Shown here: piece after piece, positions 56,739-63,695 of the stretch | How the letters are laid out: every line of letters begins with the position of its first letter | Position numbering within the stretch: position 1 is the stretch's first letter | Source of the DNA: Thermohalobaculum sp039805905 | Lineage (GTDB): Bacteria > Pseudomonadota > Alphaproteobacteria > Rhodobacterales > Rhodobacteraceae | Reading direction: 5' to 3' | DNA: 64,000 nt | Assembly: GCA_039805905.1 (NCBI GenBank) | Contig: JBDIVM010000016.1 | Coordinates: forward strand, 17,778 to 81,777 | Program-made: the position numbers and the translations under genes | Notes under the pieces: generated by a model | Database searches by the model: none | Told to the model about the DNA's origin: nothing | What the model saw: only the letters and a program-made list of their open reading frames with translations

Positions 56739-57478
56739 TCTGCCAGTCCCTCGCCCGGATGCCACGCCCCGGGCGGTATCCGCGCCGGGTCGACATAGGC
56801 CGAGTAGAGGGCGTCGAGCTGTGCCCAGAGCACATCGGTCTTGAAGATCAGCGCCGCGGCAGCGGCATCCTGCTCCCCGGCCGTCCGGGCGTGGTCGAGC
56901 ACCCATGCCAGGCCGAAGGCGACGTCCTTCGGCGCCTCGTCGAGGCGGGACCGAAAATAGGACAGCGAGGTCTCGTTGGCAAAGGCATAGTTGGCGAGCA
57001 GACCCTCGATCCGCTCGGCATGGATCTTCGGCGCGAAGAGCTCGGTCAGCGACGAGGCGATTGCCTCGAGCAGCGACTTCTCGCGCACGAAACGGACATA
57101 GGCATCGACCGCGAAGCGCGTCGCCGCCAGCACGCCGCGGGTCGAGGCGACATAGCCGGGGTCGAGCCCGACCGCCGCCGCCAGCTTCAGCCAGCGGGCG
57201 ATGCCGCCCTCGCGGCCGTCCGAGCCGTCGTGGTCCTCGATGCGCGAGCGCCAGGCGCGGCGCAGGGCCGGATCCTCGACGCGCGACATGAAGGCCGCAT
57301 CCTTCATCGGGATGCGCGACTGGTAGTAGTAGCGGTTGATGACCCAGGCGCGTACCTGGTCGGCGGTGCACCCGCCCGAGTGGAGCAGCCGGTGGAACGG
57401 GTGCCTGTCATGGTAGCGCTCGGCGCCGATCCGGCGGAGCCGTGCCTCGAACATTTCGCGCGGCTCGCCCTCGGTCAA
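56735..57478 (-). CDS. pqqC: Pyrroloquinoline-quinone synthase PqqC
   Basis: Catalyses the final ring closure and eight-electron oxidation giving PQQ, without a metal. The 247-residue protein has ERYHDRHPFHRLLHSGGCTADQVRAWVINRYYYQSRIPMKDAAF and RSRIEDHDGSDGREGGIARWLKLAAAVGLD, both diagnostic, with the family's conserved His, Arg and Tyr residues. Later LANYAFANETSLSYFRSRLDEAPKDV and AALIFKTDVLWAQLDALYSAY fit. The start is TTG 57478, overlapping the pqqB stop (TTGA); ATG 57454 is an alternative. It is not followed by pqqD but by an ABC permease. Confidence 0.95.
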   Translation of the reverse strand: MTEGEPREMFEARLRRIGAERYHDRHPFHRLLHSGGCTADQVRAWVINRYYYQSRIPMKDAAFMSRVEDPALRRAWRSRIEDHDGSDGREGGIARWLKLAAAVGLDPGYVASTRGVLAATRFAVDAYVRFVREKSLLEAIASSLTELFAPKIHAERIEGLLANYAFANETSLSYFRSRLDEAPKDVAFGLAWVLDHARTAGEQDAAAAALIFKTDVLWAQLDALYSAYVDPARIPPGAWHPGEGLAE

Positions 57479-58371
57479 AGTTCGATCTCCATGCCGTCCG
57501 ATCCGATGCTCCAGCCCGCCGCCTCGGCCGCAGCGCGCTCGGGCGAGGCGGGATCGAGCGCCGGGTTGGTGTTGTTCATGTGAACGAAGATCTTGCGTGC
57601 GACCCCGAGCGTTGCGAAGGCGGCAATCGAGCCATCCGGCCCCGACATCGCCATGTGCCCCATCCGCTCCCCGGTCTTGCTGCCGACGCCGGCGCGGATC
57701 AGCTCGTCATCCTGCCAGAGGGTGCCGTCGAAGAAAACGAGATCGGCGCCGGCAAGCCGGGCCGCGAGCCGGCTGGTCATCCGGGCACAGCCGGGAACGT
57801 AGAACGCTGTCCGTCCGCCGGCCCGGATCTCCAGCCCTACAGTCTCCTCGCCCTCGCGATCGCAGACCACGGTTTCACCTTCGAGGTAGAGCGGCACCTT
57901 ACCGGGCACGGGGAACAGCGTTGCGCCGAGCCCGGGCGCGAGGTCGAAGGGCTCGTCCAGCGCCACCGGACGGCGGTCCACAACCCCCGCGGCAAGCGCA
58001 TCGAAGATCCGGTTCGACCGGATCACGTCCAGAATGCCGGCGGTTCCGAAAAGGTCGAAGGGCTGCGCCTCACGCAGTGTCAGGAGCCCGGCGACATGGT
58101 CGATGTCGCCGTTTGTGACCGCAACCGAAACGATGGGCGAGACGCGAAGGCCTGTCGGATGCAGCGCCGGGCAGGCGGCAAGCTGGATGCGGAGGTCGGG
58201 GGAGGCGTTCAGCAAGGCCCAGTGATGGCCATCTGCCGTAACCGCCAGCGAGGACTGGGTCAGCGACGGAATCTCGCCGCGCCGGGCGCGGGAGCAGTTG
58301 ACGCAGTCACAATTCCACTGCGGCAGGCCACCTCCCGCCGCAGCGCCGAGAATCCTTGCGCGGAGCCGCAC
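57475..58371 (-). CDS. pqqB: PQQ biosynthesis protein PqqB
   Basis: A 298-residue metallo-beta-lactamase-fold protein thought to hydroxylate the PqqA-derived tyrosine intermediate. The N-terminal ILGAAAGGGLPQWNCDCVNC has the CxCxxC structural zinc site of PqqB; SLAVTADGHHWALLNASPDLRIQL and VAVTNGDIDHVAGLLTLREAQPF (MBL-type HVAGLL), plus HMNNTNPALDPASPERAA at the end, are diagnostic. It starts with GTG 58371, 30 bases after pqqA, and overlaps pqqC. Confidence 0.96.
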   Translation of the reverse strand: MRLRARILGAAAGGGLPQWNCDCVNCSRARRGEIPSLTQSSLAVTADGHHWALLNASPDLRIQLAACPALHPTGLRVSPIVSVAVTNGDIDHVAGLLTLREAQPFDLFGTAGILDVIRSNRIFDALAAGVVDRRPVALDEPFDLAPGLGATLFPVPGKVPLYLEGETVVCDREGEETVGLEIRAGGRTAFYVPGCARMTSRLAARLAGADLVFFDGTLWQDDELIRAGVGSKTGERMGHMAMSGPDGSIAAFATLGVARKIFVHMNNTNPALDPASPERAAAEAAGWSIGSDGMEIEL

Positions 58372-58401
58372 GTCGATGAAGCCCCACGCCGAGGCATTGC
58401 C

Positions 58402-58494
58402 TCAGAGGCAGGTGTCGTCGTCCTCGGCCGGGAAATACATGTTGATTTCCATGCCGCAGGTCACTTCCTCGATCTTCGGAGCGCTCCAAGCCAT
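58402..58494 (-). CDS. pqqA: PQQ precursor peptide PqqA
   Basis: A 30-residue peptide, the substrate from which PQQ is cut. It begins MAWSAPKIEEVTCGMEINMY and ends FPAEDDDTCL. The crosslinked pair is Glu16 and Tyr20 in E-I-N-M-Y, the ExxxY motif of PqqA. Length and the acidic tail resemble the longer PqqA of Methylobacterium-type Alphaproteobacteria. GGGAG stands eight bases upstream of the ATG. It heads the minus-strand operon, 30 bases before pqqB. Too short for most automatic gene calling. Confidence 0.93.
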   Translation of the reverse strand: MAWSAPKIEEVTCGMEINMYFPAEDDDTCL

Positions 58495-58930
58495 CTCGTT
58501 CTCCCGTTGACTTCAGGCCGACCGGTCGGTCGCATCAGTGCCGATGCAGGTTAAAGCAAATCGCGCGACAATCAATTGCGATTCCGCTGACAGCGGGAGC
58601 GTTCCGCGAACGTGCGGTCGATGGCTGAGGCAGGGGCAGCCGGGTCGTGCGCGCAGTCCCAGGCTCCGGGTGATGGCCGGAAATGCGGCTGATCTCACGG
58701 TCTCGCGATCGCCCGAGACAGGTTCGTGATTGAAACGGCCCCGGAGGGCCGGAATCCGTCACATCCGCTCACGCAATGCTGAATGAGCGCGACCGGCCGC
58801 GGGCTTCGCAAATCAGGACCCGGAGCGCAAAACTCGGTTGCGCAAGAACTTGCGAGAAGTACGGCAGTCAACGGGTCGCCTCGGAGGCCTGCGGTTTGCC
58901 CGGCAGTCATCAGTCAAGAACGGGGACAAG
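58495..58930. other. Divergent regulatory region between pqqA and the porin gene
   Basis: No coding frame is convincing in these 436 bases. Besides the palindrome at 58518-58529 it contains GTCTCG-N8-CGAGAC (58700-58719, with a central GCGATCGC) and a short CGGCCC/GGGCCG hairpin (58736-58751). Promoters of pqqA and of the porin must lie here; no strong consensus was found. Confidence 0.6.
58518..58529. promoter_or_regulatory. Perfect 12-bp palindrome in the pqqA leader
   Basis: CCGACCGGTCGG reads identically on both strands and lies 24-35 bases upstream of the pqqA start. Its form is like operators of TetR-family repressors. No TetR gene is in the window. Confidence 0.45.
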
Positions 58931-60067
58931 ATGAAAACGAAACTGATGGGGACGACAGCGGTCCTCTTCCTTGCGACGTCGCTTCCGGCAGGCGCGGCCG
59001 AATGGACCGTGCGCGTCGGCGGGTTCATGGAGCAGTATGTCGGTTATGCCGGTATCGACGCGCCGGGGCCCGGCGACTTCGACGGGATCGACTCGAAGCA
59101 GGACGCAGAGGTCTGGTTCCTGCCTTCGATCACCCTCGACAACGGCATCAAGATTGGCGCCAACATCCAGCTCGAAGCCTTTCAGGGCGGCGACCAGATC
59201 GACGAGGCCTTCATGCAGATCGACGGCTCGTTCGGCCAGATCCTGCTCGGGTCGGAGAACTCGGCCGGATACAAGATGACCTATGCCGCGCCCGACGTGA
59301 CCTTCCTGAACGTGAACTCGGGGTCCTTCAGCTTCTTCGTGCCGTTCTCCGGAACGCTTCCCAGCGGCATCCAGCTCGCGGACGACACCTTCCGCCGCAC
59401 GCTGCAGACCACCTACCTCGAGAACGTCGGCAACAACGACGCGCAGCGTTTCACCTACTTCACGCCGCGCTTCGCCGGCTTCCAGCTCGGCGTCTCCTAT
59501 GCGCGCGACGCACTGCAGGACACCAACTTGCAGATCGACCGTGACAATCCGCCGGCGGGCAATGTCGGCGGCGGCAACCAGATCTCGGATATCTTCGACA
59601 TTGGTGCCAACTACGTGAACAGCTTCGGCGATATCGACGTGGCGGTCTCCGGTCGCTGGGGAACCGCCAACGGAGAGGGGGCCACCACCGATGATCCGAC
59701 GATCTGGAGCGCGGGCCTGAATCTGGGTTACGCCGGCTTCACCATCGGCGGTTCCTACGCCGAGCAATCGGGTGCCGGCCTGGTAAACGGCGAGTCCTGG
59801 GATGCCGGCGTCTCCTACGAGACCGGTCCGTGGGGATTCTCGTTCACCTACTTCCATGGCGAGAATGTCGACAACGAGAATCCGGGCACCGACGAGGAGA
59901 ACGACCAGTACCTGCTCGGTGCCGCCTACACGGTCGCGAAGGGCGTCAAGCTCAACGGCTATCTCGGCTACATGGAGTTCGACGAGGACCTGAGCGATGG
60001 CGGCGTCGGCAACGGCGACGACCTCGACGCATACATCATCGGCACCGGCATGATCATCAACTTCTGA
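58931..60067 (+). CDS. Gram-negative porin (Rhodobacter type)
   Basis: A 378-residue outer-membrane porin. Signal peptide 1-~22 (LMGTTAVLFLATSLPAGA) is followed by AEWTVRVGGFMEQYVGYAGID, as in Rhodobacterales porins. The DxEVWFLPSITLDNGIKIGANIQLEA and DEAFMQIDGSFGQILLGSENSA strands lead to a constriction-loop region; the last strand ends YIIGTGMIINF with the terminal Phe needed for barrel insertion. It makes a trimeric general diffusion channel. ATG 58931 has GGGGACAAG upstream. A strong terminator follows 33 bases after the stop, and the gene is probably single. Confidence 0.93.
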   Translation: MKTKLMGTTAVLFLATSLPAGAAEWTVRVGGFMEQYVGYAGIDAPGPGDFDGIDSKQDAEVWFLPSITLDNGIKIGANIQLEAFQGGDQIDEAFMQIDGSFGQILLGSENSAGYKMTYAAPDVTFLNVNSGSFSFFVPFSGTLPSGIQLADDTFRRTLQTTYLENVGNNDAQRFTYFTPRFAGFQLGVSYARDALQDTNLQIDRDNPPAGNVGGGNQISDIFDIGANYVNSFGDIDVAVSGRWGTANGEGATTDDPTIWSAGLNLGYAGFTIGGSYAEQSGAGLVNGESWDAGVSYETGPWGFSFTYFHGENVDNENPGTDEENDQYLLGAAYTVAKGVKLNGYLGYMEFDEDLSDGGVGNGDDLDAYIIGTGMIINF

Positions 60068-60099
60068 TCCGGACGTCTGGTACACGTCTCCGGGTGGAG

Positions 60100-60133
60100 G
60101 CAGGGAGCGGCGACGCTCCCTGCGTTTTTCTTT
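60100..60133 (+). terminator. Rho-independent terminator of the porin gene
   Basis: GCAGGGAGCG (60100-60109) and CGCTCCCTGC (60114-60123) form a perfect 10-bp stem with a four-base loop, followed by GTTTTTCTTT. This is the clearest intrinsic terminator in the window. Confidence 0.9.
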
Positions 60134-60169
60134 CTGAGCCGCATTGATCTGCCGGGGCCAGTGTGAAAG

Positions 60170-61096
60170 ATGCGCTTCTGCGAACAGGCACCACGCGGAC
60201 AATGGCCGCAAGAAGCGCGCTTGAGGATGATGAAGAGCCTACAGTCGCGTGATGTCGTCGATCTCGGTTCACTAGAGGGCGAGGTGCTGGCATTCGGCGG
60301 CGTCGTGTCGAACGCTCAGGCACTGACTGCGCTCGGCAAGATCGCTTGTGGCAGGTCAGTCCCGGGGCACAGACTCGTCTGTACGGGCGATGTCGTCGCC
60401 TACTGCGCGGATGCGGCGGGCGCCGTTGCCGGGGTCCGTGCGCTCGGTGCTGCCGTGATCCGCGGCAACTGCGAGGAGAGCCTGGCGGAGCGCGCGGCGG
60501 ATTGCGGGTGCGGGTTCCCGGCAGGCTCGGCCTGCGATCGACTTTCGGCGGCCTGGTATGCGCATGCGCAAGACGACCTCGGCGATGAGGCGCGGGGCTG
60601 GATGGCGGACCTGCCACGGTTTGCGGTATTCCGCGCTTACGGACGGCGCTGGGGCGTGGTCCATGGGGGCGCAACCGCCGTCAATCGCTTTCTCTGGCCG
60701 ACAAGCCCGGAGGCGGAGTTTGCCGAGGAGGTCGCGGCCTTCGAGGCGGTCGCCGGTCCAGTGGACGCGGTCCTTGCCGGGCATTGTGGAATCCCCTTCC
60801 TGCGCAAGATCGGTGGAAGGCTCTGGTTCAACACCGGCGCGCTCGGCATGCCGCCGAACGATGGAGACCTGCGCACGAGCTTTGGCGTGATCGGCGCCGA
60901 AGGTCCTCGGATTGAGCGGCTGGCCTATGACCACCGTGCCGCCGCCGCGGCCATGCGTGCGGCCGGGCTGACGCAGGGTTACGACACCTGCCTGGAATCC
61001 GGCTGGTGGCCAAGCGAAGATATCCTCCCGCGAACCCTGCGCCGGAGCATGGTGGCAGCTTTGACGTCCGGTCCCGGCGAGGCGTCGGCGCGCTGA
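60170..61096 (+). CDS. Metallophosphoesterase-family protein
   Basis: A protein of up to 308 residues with the calcineurin-like phosphoesterase fold in a variant form. The core shows LAFGGVVSNAQALTAL where family members have FGGxxSNxxAL, then RLVCTGDVVAYCADAAG (GDxV), AVIRGNCEESLAE (GNCE, usual GNHD/E), RWGVVHGGATAVNRFLW (xHG), and AVLAGHCGIPFLRKIGGRLWFNTGALGMP (GHxH-like with Cys for the first part). Metal-binding residues are largely kept. Probably a phosphatase on nucleotides or phosphoproteins. ATG 60227 or 60230 would remove 19-20 poorly conserved residues. Confidence 0.82.
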   Translation: MRFCEQAPRGQWPQEARLRMMKSLQSRDVVDLGSLEGEVLAFGGVVSNAQALTALGKIACGRSVPGHRLVCTGDVVAYCADAAGAVAGVRALGAAVIRGNCEESLAERAADCGCGFPAGSACDRLSAAWYAHAQDDLGDEARGWMADLPRFAVFRAYGRRWGVVHGGATAVNRFLWPTSPEAEFAEEVAAFEAVAGPVDAVLAGHCGIPFLRKIGGRLWFNTGALGMPPNDGDLRTSFGVIGAEGPRIERLAYDHRAAAAAMRAAGLTQGYDTCLESGWWPSEDILPRTLRRSMVAALTSGPGEASAR

Positions 61097-61150
61097 ACGC
61101 GCGCTGGCGGTTCTCCGGCCATTGATCCGCCCGATACACCGGCTCCGCAA

Positions 61151-61555
61151 TCATCGATCCGAGGGAATCGGCCCGGACCGGTACTCCGGATGTGCGTGCG
61201 CGGCCTGCTCTTCACATTGCCGCGCTCGTCGCCAATGGGTCGTCTTTGCGGTCACGGCGCCCCAGGTGGCGACGCAATAGGGCACGACAAAGGTCAGCAG
61301 CAGTTTCACCGGGGGCGGCCAAATGCCGTCGAGCAGAATCCGGTCACCATGGTTGATGGCCGTGAGAACGGCACCGACAACCAGTGCAGTCACAAAAGCC
61401 TTCTTCGGTGTTCCGTCACCGAGGGCAAGCGCGAAAAGCGATGGTGCCCGCCCATTGGCCAACGCGCCGCCGGTGCTCCGGAATGCTTCCGTGTAACGCT
61501 TGCGCGCCGCGCCGACATCCTGCGCGCTGCCGACATGATTCGCGCCGGGGGTCAC
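61151..61555 (-). CDS. nrtS: NrtS-type nitrate/nitrite transport protein
   Basis: A 134-residue membrane protein with two hydrophobic helices: KAFVTALVVGAVLTAINHGDRILLDGIWPPPVKLLLTFVVPYCVATWGAVTA, which fits the NrtS family of small nitrate/nitrite transporters. The N-terminal ~45 residues are not conserved. The GTG start overlaps the stop of the AraC-type regulator (GTGA), so it is translated from the regulator's message. No nitrate reductase or assimilation gene is nearby, which makes the substrate less certain. Confidence 0.78.
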   Translation of the reverse strand: MTPGANHVGSAQDVGAARKRYTEAFRSTGGALANGRAPSLFALALGDGTPKKAFVTALVVGAVLTAINHGDRILLDGIWPPPVKLLLTFVVPYCVATWGAVTAKTTHWRRARQCEEQAAHAHPEYRSGPIPSDR

Positions 61556-62475
61556 GGCGCGACTCCGGCTGACGGGGGCGCGGCGCGGAAGGCATCGGGG
61601 GCGAGGCCGTGCTCTTCCCTGAAGGCGCGCGAGAAATACGTTCGGCTCTCGTACCCCACCATGCGGGCGATCCGCTTGACGGGGAGATTCGACATCGCGA
61701 GGAGCTCGGCCGCCCTCCGAAGCCGGATCGCACGAAGGAGTTCGATCGGCCCGGTACCGTGGGCATCCCGGAAGCGGCTCGCGAAGGTCGCGCGGCTCAT
61801 TCCGGCACGTTCGGCCAGGCTCTCGACCGTGTGGTTCTGATCCGGGTGGTCGAGCATCTGTCGGAGCGGCTCCCAGAGCGCTTCGTCGGCGAGCCCGCGC
61901 ATCCAGCCGAGCGCCGCGTCACCCGCCTCGATCCGGCGCCGGAACAGCAGGATGACCGCCTGGAGCAGCAGGCTCTTTGCGAGCGCCCGCGTGCCGATCG
62001 CGGGAACGGCGAGCTCGGCGACCAGTTCGTCGAGCGCAGCGCGCAGCCGGTCGGACGGCCCGAGGTGCTCGACGATCGGCGCCCGCAGCAGGTCCATGGT
62101 GCCGCTGAGGCCGCGATAGACCACCGAGACCCTGCCGCAGATCGCCGCGAAGGCGCCGGGTCCCGCCCCCGCGCGCAGATGCTCGAGCGAGAGGCCGATC
62201 GGCCGGCAGTCGGGCAGCGAGCCGGCGCCGTTGCCCGAGGCATGCAGGCTGTGCGGCGAGAAGGCGGGGACCAGGATCATCGTGCCCGCGGCGGCGGGGA
62301 TCGGCGGAGTGCCGTCGACGGTGATCGTTCCGCTCCCGGCCAGACCGTAATGCAGGACCGCATGCGACCGGCGGCCGAGCCCCAGCGAGGCGTCGCCGCG
62401 GATCTCGCAGAGCGCGAAGGGCTCGAGCGCCACGTCGAGCGAGTCGAGGACATGATCCAGCGTCATGCGTTGCAT
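61552..62475 (-). CDS. AraC-family regulator with cupin-like sensor domain
   Basis: A 307-residue regulator. The N-terminal part is a cupin-type AraC ligand domain (LHYGLAGSGTITVDGTPPIPAAAGTMILVPAFSPHSLHA) as in AraC_binding_2/DUF6597-like regulators of redox or small-molecule response. The C-terminal ~100 residues hold both helix-turn-helices: VESLAERAGMSRATFASRFR and VKRIARMVGYESRTYFSRAFREEHGLAPDAFR. ATG 62475 is preferred; 62466 is possible. Its divergent neighbour 118 bases away is the Tat-exported hydrolase, its likely target, and nrtS is coupled behind it. Confidence 0.92.
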   Translation of the reverse strand: MQRMTLDHVLDSLDVALEPFALCEIRGDASLGLGRRSHAVLHYGLAGSGTITVDGTPPIPAAAGTMILVPAFSPHSLHASGNGAGSLPDCRPIGLSLEHLRAGAGPGAFAAICGRVSVVYRGLSGTMDLLRAPIVEHLGPSDRLRAALDELVAELAVPAIGTRALAKSLLLQAVILLFRRRIEAGDAALGWMRGLADEALWEPLRQMLDHPDQNHTVESLAERAGMSRATFASRFRDAHGTGPIELLRAIRLRRAAELLAMSNLPVKRIARMVGYESRTYFSRAFREEHGLAPDAFRAAPPSAGVAP

Positions 62476-62593
62476 GCTATCCGAGGAATCCGGCGCTGCT
62501 GAGCCCCAATCGCGCGGCGAGACACCTCTCGGACGATAAGGCACAGGGGAAAGGGCATGGTCGGTGCAACGTCAACGCACGGAGGAGACGACC

Positions 62594-63424
62594 ATGTGTG
62601 ATCATGACCACGACTGCAGCACCGAGCATGTGAGCCGGCGCGGCCTGCTCCGCGGCGGCCTCGCCGCATCGGTGGCGACGGCTGCGCTTCTGGCCGCCGA
62701 CCGCGGCACCGCGGTGGCGCAGGAGAATCCCTATGCCGATCCGGCAGAGCCGGCGCTGCCGAAGACCGATGTCGAGGTGACGCTCGCCAACACGGCGCTC
62801 GTCGTGACCGATCCGCAGATAGACTTCCTGAGCCCCAATGGAGTCACCTGGGGCGTGGTCGGCCCCAGCGTCGAGCGGAACAACACCGTTGCCAATATCG
62901 GCCGGCTGCTGAAGGCCGCCAAGGCCAAGGGCATGACGGTGGCGATCTCGCCGCATTACTACTACCCTACCGATCACGGCTGGCGCTTCGGCGGGCCGCT
63001 CGAGAAGCTGATGCACGCCATCGGCATGTTCGACCGCAAGGGCCCCCTGACCACCGAGGGCTTCGAGGGCTCGGGCGCCGACTTCATGCCCGAGTACAAG
63101 GAGTACATCGGGGACGGCAAGACGATCATCGCCAGCCCGCACAAGGTCTACGGGCCGGAGGCGAACGATCTCAGCCTGCAGCTCCGCAAGGCGGGGATCG
63201 ACAAGGTGATCCTGGCGGGCATGTCGGCCAATCTCTGCGTGCAGGCGCATCTGCACGAGCTTCTCGAGCAGGGCTACGAGGTGGCGGTGGTGCGCGATGC
63301 CACGGCCGCGGCGATGCTGCCCGAAGGCGACGGCTACCTGGCAGCGATCATCAACTTCCGCTACATCGCCAACGCCCTCTGGACCACCGACGAGGCAGTC
63401 AGCCGCATCGAGCGGGCGGGGTAA
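62594..63424 (+). CDS. Tat-exported isochorismatase-family cysteine hydrolase
   Basis: A 276-residue hydrolase. An unusual Cys/His/Asp start (MCDHDHDCSTEHV) precedes a twin-arginine signal (SRRGLLRGGLAASVATAALLA), so the folded enzyme is exported to the periplasm. The isochorismatase-fold triad is complete: Asp in LVVTDPQIDFLS, Lys in IIASPHKVYGPEAND, and Cys in LAGMSANLCVQAHLHEL. Relatives hydrolyse amides, N-carbamoyl compounds or nicotinamide. ATG 62594 has GGAGGAGA eight bases upstream. It is divergent from the AraC-type regulator. Substrate unknown. Confidence 0.9.
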   Translation: MCDHDHDCSTEHVSRRGLLRGGLAASVATAALLAADRGTAVAQENPYADPAEPALPKTDVEVTLANTALVVTDPQIDFLSPNGVTWGVVGPSVERNNTVANIGRLLKAAKAKGMTVAISPHYYYPTDHGWRFGGPLEKLMHAIGMFDRKGPLTTEGFEGSGADFMPEYKEYIGDGKTIIASPHKVYGPEANDLSLQLRKAGIDKVILAGMSANLCVQAHLHELLEQGYEVAVVRDATAAAMLPEGDGYLAAIINFRYIANALWTTDEAVSRIERAG

Positions 63425-63522
63425 GAACCCTTTCCGGGGGAGGCCGGCGCAGGCCATCGCAACAGTCAGGCGGCGCTGGTTGATGCCGGGACTCTCGCGT
63501 CCGGACGACGGTTCCCGGCAAT

Positions 63523-63552
63523 GCGGGCCGCATCCCGTCAGATGCGGCCCGC
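63523..63552. repeat. Perfect 11-bp inverted repeat downstream of the hydrolase
   Basis: GCGGGCCGCAT and ATGCGGCCCGC flank an eight-base loop, ~100 bases after the hydrolase stop. It is probably a terminator hairpin without a U-tract. The rest of the 271-base gap (63425-63695) holds nothing else I can name. Confidence 0.55.
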
Positions 63553-63695
63553 CGATGCGTGAGACCGATCAACATTCCTTGCGCCGACGTGATTTGAGGC
63601 GAAGCGGGCACCGGACGTACATCGGGTCTGTTCCAACTGCGACCGGCGTCGCCGGGGGTGAGGGCCGAATGACATGCGGGAGAGGAGAGATTTCA

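Noticed and set aside
54671..57478. Search for a hidden pqqD or pqqE frame between pqqC and the permeases.
   Set aside because: pqqC overlaps the first permease by four bases and the permeases overlap by eight, so there is no room; other frames show no CxxxCxxC radical-SAM motif.
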